A stretch of DNA of 7,526 nucleotides from Campylobacterota bacterium (GTDB taxonomy: Bacteria > Campylobacterota > Campylobacteria > Campylobacterales > SZUA-545): contig JAUPLZ010000070.1 in the NCBI GenBank assembly GCA_030836705.1, positions 1 to 7,526 of the forward strand. The letters run 5' to 3'. Positions 1-5,876 of this stretch are shown here, in pieces. Position 1 is the stretch's first letter; each line of letters begins with the position of its first letter. A model generated the notes under the pieces. The model was not told the origin of the DNA. It was given only the letters and a program-made list of their open reading frames with translations, and did not search any database. The position numbers and the translations under genes were made by a program.

Positions 1-1171
1 ATTTATATTTCTTGAGAGAATAAATAGAAAAATAGACATCTACCATATGAACGAAGGGCACTCGCTGCCGCTTGCTTTTGTTATGTATGATAGGCTAAAA
101 AAAGTAGAAGAGGTTAAAAAGCATCTTGTTTTTACTACCCACACTCCGGAATCTGCCGGAAATGAAGAGCATGATATTCACCTGCTTCACAGAATGGGCT
201 TTTTTTATAATCTTGATGTTGATACTGTTAAAAATATTACAAAAATGCATGATAATAGCTTTAGTCTTACCTTGGGTGCGCTTAGATTGTCAAAAATAGC
301 AAACGGTGTTTCAAAGATACATGAGATTGTAGCCAACCTAATGTGGAACGATAAAGGCGATATTTGCAAGATAACAGGCATAACGAATGATCAAAATAGA
401 AGATATTGGGCTGATTATAGATTGTTGCAATCGCTTGATGAACATGCCGATTATGATTTGCTAGCTAGAAACAAACACCTAAAAAAGATGCTATTTAAGG
501 TTGTAGCAGACCAAACCGGAAAGGTTCTTGATCCGGATATTCTTACGATTGTCTGGGCAAGGAGATTTGCCGATTATAAAAGACCGGGACTTATTAAACA
601 CGATTTTGAGAGGTTTTTGAAGCTTGTCGAAAGAGAAGATAAGCCTATTCAGGTTATTTGGGCAGGTAAGCCATATCCGGGTGATTCAAAAGCAATAAAT
701 ATTTTTAATGAATTGGTAAATCTTGATAAATCTATCAAAAGAATCGCAGTGCTTGTTAGATACGAGCTTTCGCTTTCTGCGTTACTTAAAAAGGGTGCTG
801 ATATTTGGCTAAATACGCCGCGAATCACAAGAGAAGCATCAGGAACTAGCGGAATGACTGCTTGCATGAACGGGGCTGTGCATTTTTCTATAGCCGACGG
901 CTGGCATCCTGAGTTTGCAAAACACGGCGTAAATTCTTTTACCATTCCGCCTTGTGATCCAGCTTTGTCTATTGAAGTTCAAGATAAACTAGATAATCAA
1001 AATATGATGGACATACTGGAAAATACAATTATTCCTCTTTATTACGACAAGCCAAAAGAGTGGATAGAGATTATAAAAAATTCAATGAGAGATATTATGC
1101 CTGCGTTTGATTCTGGGCGAATGGCGCATGAGTACTATATAAAGCTATATGATTCGTATATCCTACCTTAA
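1..1171 (+). CDS. glgP: Alpha-glucan (glycogen/maltodextrin) phosphorylase-like protein, GT35, 5' end missing
   Basis: The frame is open from base 2 to the TAA at 1169-1171, about 389 codons. The ATG at 47 is internal: the codons before it read FLERINRKIDIYH and run into MNEGHS, a core GT35 motif, so the true start lies left of the window. Family enzymes cleave terminal alpha-1,4-glucosyl units with phosphate in the cytoplasm, giving glucose-1-phosphate. Motifs in order: HMNEGHS (44-64), FTTHTPESAG, ALRLSKIANGVSKIHE, ITNDQNRRYW (380-409), WARRFADYKR (554-583, matching the phosphate-contact Arg and Lys of muscle phosphorylase), AGKPYPGD, GADIWLNTP and EASGTSGMTACMNG. It most resembles the short bacterial/archaeal phosphorylase group (TIGR02094 type). 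The PLP-anchoring Lys, normally straight after EASGTSGM, is Thr (ACT, 857-859), so phosphorylase activity is doubtful. It could be a divergent glycosyltransferase of the same fold. GT35 membership is firm; the reaction is not. Confidence 0.85.
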   Translation, partial: FIFLERINRKIDIYHMNEGHSLPLAFVMYDRLKKVEEVKKHLVFTTHTPESAGNEEHDIHLLHRMGFFYNLDVDTVKNITKMHDNSFSLTLGALRLSKIANGVSKIHEIVANLMWNDKGDICKITGITNDQNRRYWADYRLLQSLDEHADYDLLARNKHLKKMLFKVVADQTGKVLDPDILTIVWARRFADYKRPGLIKHDFERFLKLVEREDKPIQVIWAGKPYPGDSKAINIFNELVNLDKSIKRIAVLVRYELSLSALLKKGADIWLNTPRITREASGTSGMTACMNGAVHFSIADGWHPEFAKHGVNSFTIPPCDPALSIEVQDKLDNQNMMDILENTIIPLYYDKPKEWIEIIKNSMRDIMPAFDSGRMAHEYYIKLYDSYILP

Positions 1172-1181
1172 AAAGCCCCAA

Positions 1182-1195
1182 AAGTAACACTTTTT
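1182..1195 (+). repeat. 14-bp direct repeat, copy 1
   Basis: The sequence AAGTAACACTTTTT occurs here and again, identical, at 2017-2030. It forms a small AT hairpin (AAGT, loop AAC, ACTT). Both copies sit at the end of a + strand gene, just before a GC-richer hairpin. This copy lies 10 bases past the phosphorylase stop. It may be part of a terminator or chance similarity between AT-rich gene ends. Confidence 0.4.
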
Positions 1196-1203
1196 TAACC
1201 ACG

Positions 1204-1222
1204 GACCCTCTGCGCGGGGGTC
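1204..1222 (+). terminator. GC-rich hairpin after glgP, possible terminator
   Basis: GACCCTC pairs with GGGGGTC (seven pairs, one of them T-G) around the five-base loop TGCGC. It lies 32 bases after the phosphorylase stop and ahead of the cytochrome promoter. The downstream bases (ATTCATAAAACTTTT) hold no continuous T-tract, so intrinsic termination would be modest. It is the only strong secondary structure in the gap of 116 bases between the two + strand genes. Confidence 0.45.
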
Positions 1223-1240
1223 ATTCATAAAACTTTTACT

Positions 1241-1246
1241 TATACT
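1241..1246 (+). promoter_or_regulatory. Sigma-70-type -10 element for the cytochrome gene
   Basis: TATACT differs from the TATAAT consensus at one base. It follows a T-rich stretch (AACTTTTACT), as is usual for Campylobacterota promoters, where the -35 box is weak. No recognisable -35 hexamer is visible. Initiation would fall near 1253, after the in-frame ATG at 1252, which supports the downstream TTG at 1288 as the real start and gives a leader of about 35 bases. Confidence 0.5.
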
Positions 1247-1277
1247 AAGTTATGATTGGCTTCAAAATTTTTCAAAA

Positions 1278-1286
1278 GGGAGAGGA
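1278..1286 (+). promoter_or_regulatory. Ribosome binding site that sets the TTG start of the cytochrome
   Basis: The purine run GGGAGAGGA lies just ahead of the TTG at 1288, at normal Shine-Dalgarno spacing. The in-frame ATG at 1252 has no comparable site and would put twelve residues, including acidic ones, in front of the signal peptide. This decides the start. Confidence 0.75.
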
Positions 1287-1287
1287 A

Positions 1288-2022
1288 TTGAGAAAGATTA
1301 AACTCGCAATAGTTTCTTTTTTGTCTCTAGCTTTAGGTTCAGCTTTTGCTGCAGGTCCTCATGAAGGCATTACTTGCCTTGGATGTCACGATGCTCACTT
1401 TGCTGTTGCCGGCAAGATTTTTGCTGTTAACAATACGCAAGTAAAAAACCCATTAACGGGCGAATCATTGGATAATTTGGCTGCTCCAAAATGCCTTGGT
1501 TGTCACCAAGTGCAAGAGTTAGGCGGTGCTGGTATTAGACCAATCCACCTTCACACTACTCACCCAATCGGTATTAAGCCAAATCCAAAAATTGCTGATG
1601 TTCCAAACAATCTTCTTGTTGATGGTTTGCTAGACTGCGTAAGCTGTCATGAAGCTCACCCATCTAACAATAACTTTATGTATCTAAGAGTTGACACTGG
1701 CAAAACTGGTGAAAAGCTGCAAAATTTTTGTGCTGCTTGCCACTCTTCAAAAGCAGATCTTAAATCAATGGGCATAAAAGATGCTAATGATTTACAAATA
1801 TTCAGTGCGATGGATCAGTCTCAAGGTGCAAAAGCATTCTCAAGAGCAAGTGCTGTAATCAACAACAAAACAAAAGATTATATTACTCCGCTTGGCGAAA
1901 ATTCACCAAATGACCTTACTCCAAACTTTCAAAATCCACCAGCTTGGGTTTATAGTCCAGATTTAAGTCGTGTAAAAGACGGTAGCGTAAAAGCTCCGGC
2001 TAAGAAACCGGCTACTAAGTAA
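1288..2022 (+). CDS. Periplasmic tetraheme c-type cytochrome
   Basis: From the TTG start the product is 244 aa, beginning MRKIKLAIVSFLSLALGSAFA: a Sec signal peptide with a basic end, a hydrophobic core and an AFA|A cleavage site after residue 21. The mature protein has four heme-binding CXXCH motifs: CLGCH (30-34), CLGCH (69-73), CVSCH (117-121) and CAACH (148-152). Two continue as CXXCHxxH (CHDAH, CHEAH), the doubled-CXXCH style. Extra His at 25, 37, 87, 89, 92 and 124 are candidate sixth ligands. The last 90 or so residues carry no heme motif and end in a Lys/Ala/Pro tail. It should carry electrons in the periplasm after heme attachment by a cytochrome c maturation system; the partner is not in this window. 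About two thirds of its Ala codons are GCT, more biased than the opposite-strand operon and compatible with high expression. I do not recognise a named orthologue. Confidence 0.9.
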   Translation: MRKIKLAIVSFLSLALGSAFAAGPHEGITCLGCHDAHFAVAGKIFAVNNTQVKNPLTGESLDNLAAPKCLGCHQVQELGGAGIRPIHLHTTHPIGIKPNPKIADVPNNLLVDGLLDCVSCHEAHPSNNNFMYLRVDTGKTGEKLQNFCAACHSSKADLKSMGIKDANDLQIFSAMDQSQGAKAFSRASAVINNKTKDYITPLGENSPNDLTPNFQNPPAWVYSPDLSRVKDGSVKAPAKKPATK

Positions 2023-2030
2023 CACTTTTT
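2017..2030 (+). repeat. 14-bp direct repeat, copy 2
   Basis: Identical to 1182-1195. Here it overlaps the last codons and TAA stop of the cytochrome gene and leads straight into the inverted repeat at 2027-2057. Its position mirrors copy 1, at a + strand gene end before a hairpin. A functional link is unproven. Confidence 0.4.
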
Positions 2031-2057
2031 CTTGACACGGGCTTCGTGTCAAGAAAG
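2027..2057. terminator. Perfect inverted repeat between convergent units, likely terminator
   Basis: CTTGACACG (2031-2039) and CGTGTCAAG (2045-2053) pair perfectly around the loop GGCTT. Three more A-T pairs and a T-G pair extend the stem outward to 2027/2057. It starts 5 bases after the cytochrome stop. On the + strand it is followed by a pyrimidine run (CTTCTCTCTTT) rather than a pure T-tract. It also lies about 50 bases past the end of btuC on the opposite strand, so it could stop both converging transcripts, most convincingly the cytochrome's. Confidence 0.7.
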
Positions 2058-2105
2058 CTTCTCTCTTTGCGGTAAATACCTCTTTAATTAATCCAATTAC
2101 AGTAT

Positions 2106-3071
2106 TTAGCTTTTATCTCTTCTTAAAATCAAATATATAAAAAACGGTGCGCCGATAAGAGATGTTATAACTCCTATCGGTATTTCCGACGGTGCTGTTA
2201 TTGCCTTTGAAAAAATATCACACAATACAAGAAATCCGCCGCCTATAAGAAATATGGGAATAAGTAATTTTTCTATGTTCTGTTTGTATATTTTGCGTAC
2301 GATATGAGGGATGACAAGCCCGATAAATCCGATAGGACCGGCTACGCTTACGACTACGCCCACGGCAAGTGAGACAAAAAACAAAATAATCAAATTTATT
2401 TTTTTTACATTTACGCCTTTTAGATGTGCGCTTTCGCTTGAGATAGATAAAATCTTTAGCTCGTATGAAAAATAAAGCGCAATAAAAAGCAAAAACAAGC
2501 TAGCAATCACAACCGGCACAAGCTCGTTTATGCCGACTATGCTAAGCGAGCCTAGTGTGAAGCGGACTATTGAGTGTGTTTGTTCAAAAGAGCTTAGATA
2601 AAAAATAATATAAATAGCTGAAGTGTAAAAAAACGAAAGAGCGATGCCAAGCAGAAGAAGAGAGTCTTTTGAAAATGATTTTATTTTATTGGCGAAAATG
2701 AACAAAACGGCTATCGTAACCATTGCTCCAAAAAAACCAAACAAAAAATAAGAAGACATGCCGAATATCGTGGTTATTAATCCAAGTTTTATGGCAATCG
2801 CCACTCCAAGAGTAGCTCCGCTTGAGACTCCTAGCGTAAAAGGCGTTGTAAGCGGATTTCTAAAAACAGTTTGGAATAAAATCCCAGCAAGCGCCAAAGC
2901 GGCTCCTGTGAAAAACGCCAAAAAAGTTCGAGGAATTCTAAGCTCCCAAAATATTTTGGCGTCCATTGAAGAAAAGACAAAAATATTTGAAATTGTTATA
3001 TTTGCAGCGCCAAAAAAAAGCGAAACAAGCAAAAGAGTAGCCGTAAAAAAAACAAAAATAAGATTACGCAT
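2106..3071 (-). CDS. btuC: Cobalamin/corrinoid ABC transporter, permease subunit BtuC (FecCD family)
   Basis: A 321-aa polytopic inner-membrane protein, hydrophobic throughout, of normal length for a ten-helix FecCD/BtuC permease. Family motifs: LRIPRTFLAFFTGAALALAG (44-63), FRNPLTTPFTLGVSSGATLG (70-89), AGPIGFIGLVIPHIVR (244-259, the loop contacting the ATPase) and the C-terminal EIPIGVITSLIGAPFF (296-311). As a dimer it forms the channel through which BtuF-bound corrinoid crosses, powered by BtuD. Last gene of the cobalamin cluster; its ATG overlaps the end of btuD by 8 bases, with AAGGAA about 12 bases upstream as a slightly distant ribosome site. The family also moves heme and iron-siderophores; cobalamin is assigned from the adjoining cob genes, not from a substrate-specific residue. 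Confidence 0.85.
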   Translation of the reverse strand: MRNLIFVFFTATLLLVSLFFGAANITISNIFVFSSMDAKIFWELRIPRTFLAFFTGAALALAGILFQTVFRNPLTTPFTLGVSSGATLGVAIAIKLGLITTIFGMSSYFLFGFFGAMVTIAVLFIFANKIKSFSKDSLLLLGIALSFFYTSAIYIIFYLSSFEQTHSIVRFTLGSLSIVGINELVPVVIASLFLLFIALYFSYELKILSISSESAHLKGVNVKKINLIILFFVSLAVGVVVSVAGPIGFIGLVIPHIVRKIYKQNIEKLLIPIFLIGGGFLVLCDIFSKAITAPSEIPIGVITSLIGAPFFIYLILRRDKS

Positions 3072-3813
3072 ATCGAACTAGAATTCCTTCATCGGTTTTT
3101 ATAATTGAATCATCAAAAAACTCAACCAGTTTCTCTTTTGAAAAAAACTCCGCGCACTCTCCGAAAAAAACTATTTTTTTATCTTTTAAGTAGAGGATTT
3201 TGTATCCTAGATTGTATGCGAAATTCATGTCGTGAGTTATTACTATTTTGGTTTTAAAATATTCACAACTTTTTAAAATATCAAATATTTTTTTTGTATT
3301 TAACGGGTCGAGATTTGAGATAGGTTCGTCAAAAATAGTAATATGGCTGTTTTGAATAAGAGCTTGAATTATCATAGCAAGCTGTTTTTGACCGCTGCTT
3401 AAAAGCGTTATCGGTTTATCTTTTTCATTAAAAAGAGCTAGTTTTTTTAGCAAATAGTGTGCATTTTCTAGCTCTTTTGTGTCATAAACTTCAAATCTGT
3501 TTTTGTATGGATACAACCCCAAAAGAATGTATTCGTTAAGCGTAATAGAATCGTCAAAAACATCGAGCTTCGCCGGAATGTAGTTGATACGAGCCGCTCT
3601 TTTTTTGTGAGGGATTTTTGTAATTTCTTCATCAAAAATTTTTATATTGCCGTTTGATTCAAGCAGTCCTGTCATAAGTTTGGCGATCGTGCTTTTGCCT
3701 GCGCCGTTTTCTCCAAGAATCGTGATATTTTCATTTTCACTCAAGTTAAAGTTAATATTTTGCAATATCTCTTTGTTTGAGTAAAAAAACGAAACGCTTT
3801 CAAAACTAATCAT
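3064..3813 (-). CDS. btuD: Cobalamin/corrinoid ABC transporter, ATPase subunit BtuD
   Basis: From the ATG at 3813 the product is 249 aa (MISFESVSFFYSN). An in-frame TTG at 3819 would add two residues; ATG is preferred because the start fits the family and AGAAAG lies 10 bases before it. Complete ABC ATPase: Walker A GENGAGKST (34-42), signature LSSGQ (138-142), Walker B ITIFDEP (158-164), D-loop SNLD (166-169) and H-loop ITHD with His194. The Q-loop is unusual: after the strand INYIP, where Gln is normal, there is Ala81 (GCG, 3571-3573). It hydrolyses ATP on the cytoplasmic face to drive the BtuC channel. It overlaps btuF by 8 bases (TAG at 3808-3806) and btuC by 8 bases. Similar to FecE/BtuD-type ATPases; B12 as substrate is from context. 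Confidence 0.85.
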   Translation of the reverse strand: MISFESVSFFYSNKEILQNINFNLSENENITILGENGAGKSTIAKLMTGLLESNGNIKIFDEEITKIPHKKRAARINYIPAKLDVFDDSITLNEYILLGLYPYKNRFEVYDTKELENAHYLLKKLALFNEKDKPITLLSSGQKQLAMIIQALIQNSHITIFDEPISNLDPLNTKKIFDILKSCEYFKTKIVITHDMNFAYNLGYKILYLKDKKIVFFGECAEFFSKEKLVEFFDDSIIKTDEGILVRYA

Positions 3814-4624
3814 TTTCAATAATCTTTCTAAAATGGTCTAAAAACAGCACGATTCTGTCGCTTGGCATGGAGCTGTAATCTTCATCGATGACATAAATGC
3901 TTCCTTTTTTTGCGGCGTTTATCGGCAGGCTCGCCCATGTTTTTTTGATTTCGTCTTTTGATATTTGCATTTTTTTTGAAAAAGGCGATAAGACTATAAG
4001 TATCTCAGGGTTAAGGCTGATTAAGCCTTCGAGTGACAAGACCGGTTGTTTTGCGCTTGTCGAAAAAAAGGCATTTTTAACACCTGCTAACTCAATCATC
4101 TCGCTAAAATAGAGATTATTTCCTGCGATGTAGATATCTTTTGGTATCTCTTTTTCCATACCAAAAACTATCAATATTTTTTTATCCGTTCTTGGCAGGG
4201 CTTTTAAACTCAAAATAGCTTTGTCTATTTTTTTTGAAATTTCGCTCGCTTTTTCTTTTGCACCAAGTCTGTTGCCCATGTCCAAAATCGCTTTTTGTAT
4301 GCTTTTTATTGAGGTTATCTCAATCATGAGCGTGTTTATGCCTAGTTTTTCAAGCTCTTTTTTTGTCTTTAGCTCATTCTCCTGCATTATTACTAGAGTT
4401 GGATTTAGTGAGACGATTTTTTCTAGTGACGGGCTAAAATATCCGCCTATTTTGTAGATTTTTTTTGATTTTTCCGGATAATCCGAGTGGGCTGTGTTCC
4501 CTACTATGTTTTCGCATTTTCCTAGCGCAAAAACTATTTCGTTTAGAGCAGGCGAGAGCAAGACTATTCGCTCATTTGAAAAGCAAAAAATCCAAAAAAA
4601 TAAAAACAAAAATATTTTTTTCAT
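3806..4624 (-). CDS. btuF: Cobalamin/corrinoid ABC transporter, periplasmic binding protein BtuF
   Basis: From the ATG at 4624 the product is 272 aa, opening MKKIFLFLFFWIFCFSNE, a signal peptide with probable cleavage after CFS. Cys14 is not in a proper lipobox (Phe precedes it), so a soluble periplasmic protein is more likely than a lipoprotein. An in-frame ATG at 4645 adds seven residues inside cobC and is rejected: GAGG (4632-4629) lies four bases before 4624, and cobC's TGA overlaps this ATG as TGATG. Features of the TroA/BtuF-like class III binding fold: VLLSPALNEIVFALG, AHSDYP, GGYFSPSLEKIVSLNPTLVI, the long linking helix (about 85-120), and a C-terminal lobe with LEGLISLNPEILIVLSP. It captures corrinoid and delivers it to BtuCD. 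An iron-siderophore ligand is possible from sequence alone; the operon argues for B12. Confidence 0.82.
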   Translation of the reverse strand: MKKIFLFLFFWIFCFSNERIVLLSPALNEIVFALGKCENIVGNTAHSDYPEKSKKIYKIGGYFSPSLEKIVSLNPTLVIMQENELKTKKELEKLGINTLMIEITSIKSIQKAILDMGNRLGAKEKASEISKKIDKAILSLKALPRTDKKILIVFGMEKEIPKDIYIAGNNLYFSEMIELAGVKNAFFSTSAKQPVLSLEGLISLNPEILIVLSPFSKKMQISKDEIKKTWASLPINAAKKGSIYVIDEDYSSMPSDRIVLFLDHFRKIIEND

Positions 4625-5157
4625 CACACCTCGATTTTTATCCAAGAAGAGTAGGGTGCGCTAACGCCAAAGCTCTCTTCTAAAGATTTGCCCAAAAACA
4701 GATAAATAGCAGTGTGGATAACCCCAGCATGAGTCATTATGAGGATATTTTCTCTATCGCTATTTAATATTTTGGTTTTGAAAAACTGCTCAACTCTTTT
4801 TATAAAACCATCAAAATCCTCGCCGCCAAGCACGCTTATCCACTGCTCAAAGCTTTCGTATTTTGTGTTTTTTAGCTTGCAAATCTCTTCATAGTTCAAC
4901 CCTTCGCATTCGCCAAAGCTTTTTTCTCTTAAAGACTCATCAAAAATCACCTGTTTTTTATCAAAATATTGCACGCTTTGTCTGCATCTTTTTAAATCCG
5001 ATGAATAAACAATGTCGAACTCTATATTTTTTAGATTATCGGCTAATTTTTTCGCTTCTTTTTGACCTTTTTTGCTTATATCGATGTCAATTTGCCCATT
5101 ATAACACCCCTTGTATTTTTCCTCCACTTCGGCATGCCTTGCTAGATAAATATTCAT
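4624..5157 (-). CDS. cobC: Alpha-ribazole-5'-phosphate phosphatase, histidine phosphatase family
   Basis: 177 aa, a normal length for CobC. It removes the 5'-phosphate from alpha-ribazole-5'-phosphate (or from cobalamin-5'-phosphate made by CobS) late in lower-ligand assembly, in the cytoplasm. Histidine phosphatase marks: LARHAE (5-10) with nucleophile His8, then GCYNGQIDIDISKKG (17-31), the usual CobC/phosphoglycerate-mutase pattern; YSSDLKRCRQS with Arg57; FGECEG (81-86) with the probable acid Glu85; and MTHAGVIH with the second His143. The RHG motif reads RHA, a mild change also seen in related phosphatases. The ATG overlaps the cobS stop as ATGA and no Shine-Dalgarno is visible before it, so translation probably depends on coupling to cobS. 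The specific substrate follows from its place between cobS and the transporter genes; the superfamily itself is broad. Confidence 0.85.
   Translation of the reverse strand: MNIYLARHAEVEEKYKGCYNGQIDIDISKKGQKEAKKLADNLKNIEFDIVYSSDLKRCRQSVQYFDKKQVIFDESLREKSFGECEGLNYEEICKLKNTKYESFEQWISVLGGEDFDGFIKRVEQFFKTKILNSDRENILIMTHAGVIHTAIYLFLGKSLEESFGVSAPYSSWIKIEV
4629..4632 (-). promoter_or_regulatory. Ribosome binding site that sets the btuF start
   Basis: On the - strand GAGG is followed by TGTG and then ATG (4624). It lies within the last codons of cobC. It favours ATG 4624 over the upstream in-frame ATG at 4645 and leaves an intact signal peptide at the N-terminus. Confidence 0.65.
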
Positions 5158-5876
5158 AATGCAACAATCAAAATATTCAAAAGCAAAAGCTCGTTTAGTT
5201 CAATAATAAAGCCGTACATATCACCGCTTAAACCGTCATATTTTCTTTTGAAAAATTCACATAAAATAAAAGTAAAAATAATAACAAATATAAAAAGAAC
5301 TAAAAAAATCTCAAAATCAATCAAAACCCCGACTATAAAAACAAACAGTGAGGAAAGAATAAAAATTTTTAAAGGGAGTTCGTTTTTGGCAAGCGTTGCT
5401 ATGCCGTCTTTTCTGACATAATCGTATTTTTTTATGGCAATTACCGCGCCATATCTGCTAAGCATCGGCACCAAGACAAAAAGAAACAAATCGTCAAGTG
5501 CCAAAAACGAAGAGAGTTTTGCGATAAGAAACAAAAAAACAAATATAGCACCCATGGCACCTATGTTTGGATCTTTCATAACTTCAAGCGCTTTTTCTTT
5601 TTCATAAACAAAAAGCCCATCAACCGTATCGGCAAAACCGTCAAGATGAATAGCGCCGTACAAAATAATAAAAAATACAAAAAGAAGCACTTTTAGATGA
5701 GTTTGAGGCAGTAAATCGCCTAGTAAAATCCACGCAAAATAGACAATAAACCCAAGCACAAGCCCGACAAGCGGATAAAACCCGACGGCTTTTCCGTTGT
5801 TTCCTTGTTTGATTGACTTGATTTTAAAAAATGGCAAAGTGGTTAGCATCGAAAAAGCTATGGCAAGCGGCGTCAT
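5154..5876 (-). CDS. cobS: Adenosylcobinamide-GDP ribazoletransferase (cobalamin synthase) CobS
   Basis: 240 aa from the ATG at 5876, an integral membrane enzyme that joins adenosylcobinamide-GDP to alpha-ribazole (or its 5'-phosphate), giving adenosylcobalamin (phosphate). Signatures: GAIHLDGFADTVDGLF (about 74-89), with the acidic cluster expected to bind metal and nucleotide; KDPNIGAMG (101-109); and the C-terminal GLSGDMYGFIIELNE (215-229), all standard for CobS. Six or so hydrophobic segments fit the family. The open frame reaches back to 5912, but those twelve residues lie inside cobU and lack a ribosome site, while GAGGA sits four bases before ATG 5876. That ATG overlaps the cobU stop as ATGA; the gene's own stop overlaps the cobC start the same way. 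Confidence 0.95.
   Translation of the reverse strand: MTPLAIAFSMLTTLPFFKIKSIKQGNNGKAVGFYPLVGLVLGFIVYFAWILLGDLLPQTHLKVLLFVFFIILYGAIHLDGFADTVDGLFVYEKEKALEVMKDPNIGAMGAIFVFLFLIAKLSSFLALDDLFLFVLVPMLSRYGAVIAIKKYDYVRKDGIATLAKNELPLKIFILSSLFVFIVGVLIDFEIFLVLFIFVIIFTFILCEFFKRKYDGLSGDMYGFIIELNELLLLNILIVAL

Noticed and set aside
47..49. ATG 47 as start of the phosphorylase gene
   Set aside because: Codons 2-46 are in frame and read into the HMNEGHS motif, which is internal in GT35 proteins; the gene continues beyond the left edge.
649..945. 98-codon open frame on the - strand inside the phosphorylase gene
   Set aside because: It lies opposite well-conserved GT35 motifs, shows no recognisable domain, and is best explained as a shadow of the real gene.
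2058..2105. Small RNA or riboswitch in the gap between the converging units
   Set aside because: Past the inverted repeat it is a short AT-rich stretch with no promoter-like element or conserved fold that I can recognise.
2758..3081. 107-codon + strand open frame opposite btuC, and similar ones opposite btuF, cobC and cobQ (3897-4112, 4221-4457, 4465-4683, 4863-5159, 6730-7044)
   Set aside because: All lie wholly or almost wholly within strongly supported - strand genes, have no family motifs, and their composition mirrors the opposite strand.
3288..3295. Runs of eight T in the - strand genes (also near 3970 and 6052) as phase-variation tracts
   Set aside because: They are ordinary Lys/Phe-coding A/T tracts in a low-GC genome; no long G or C tract typical of Campylobacter contingency loci is present, and the frames are intact.
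4580..4590. Lipoprotein signal in BtuF around Cys14
   Set aside because: The residues before the Cys (Trp-Ile-Phe) do not fit a lipobox, which needs a small residue just before the Cys.
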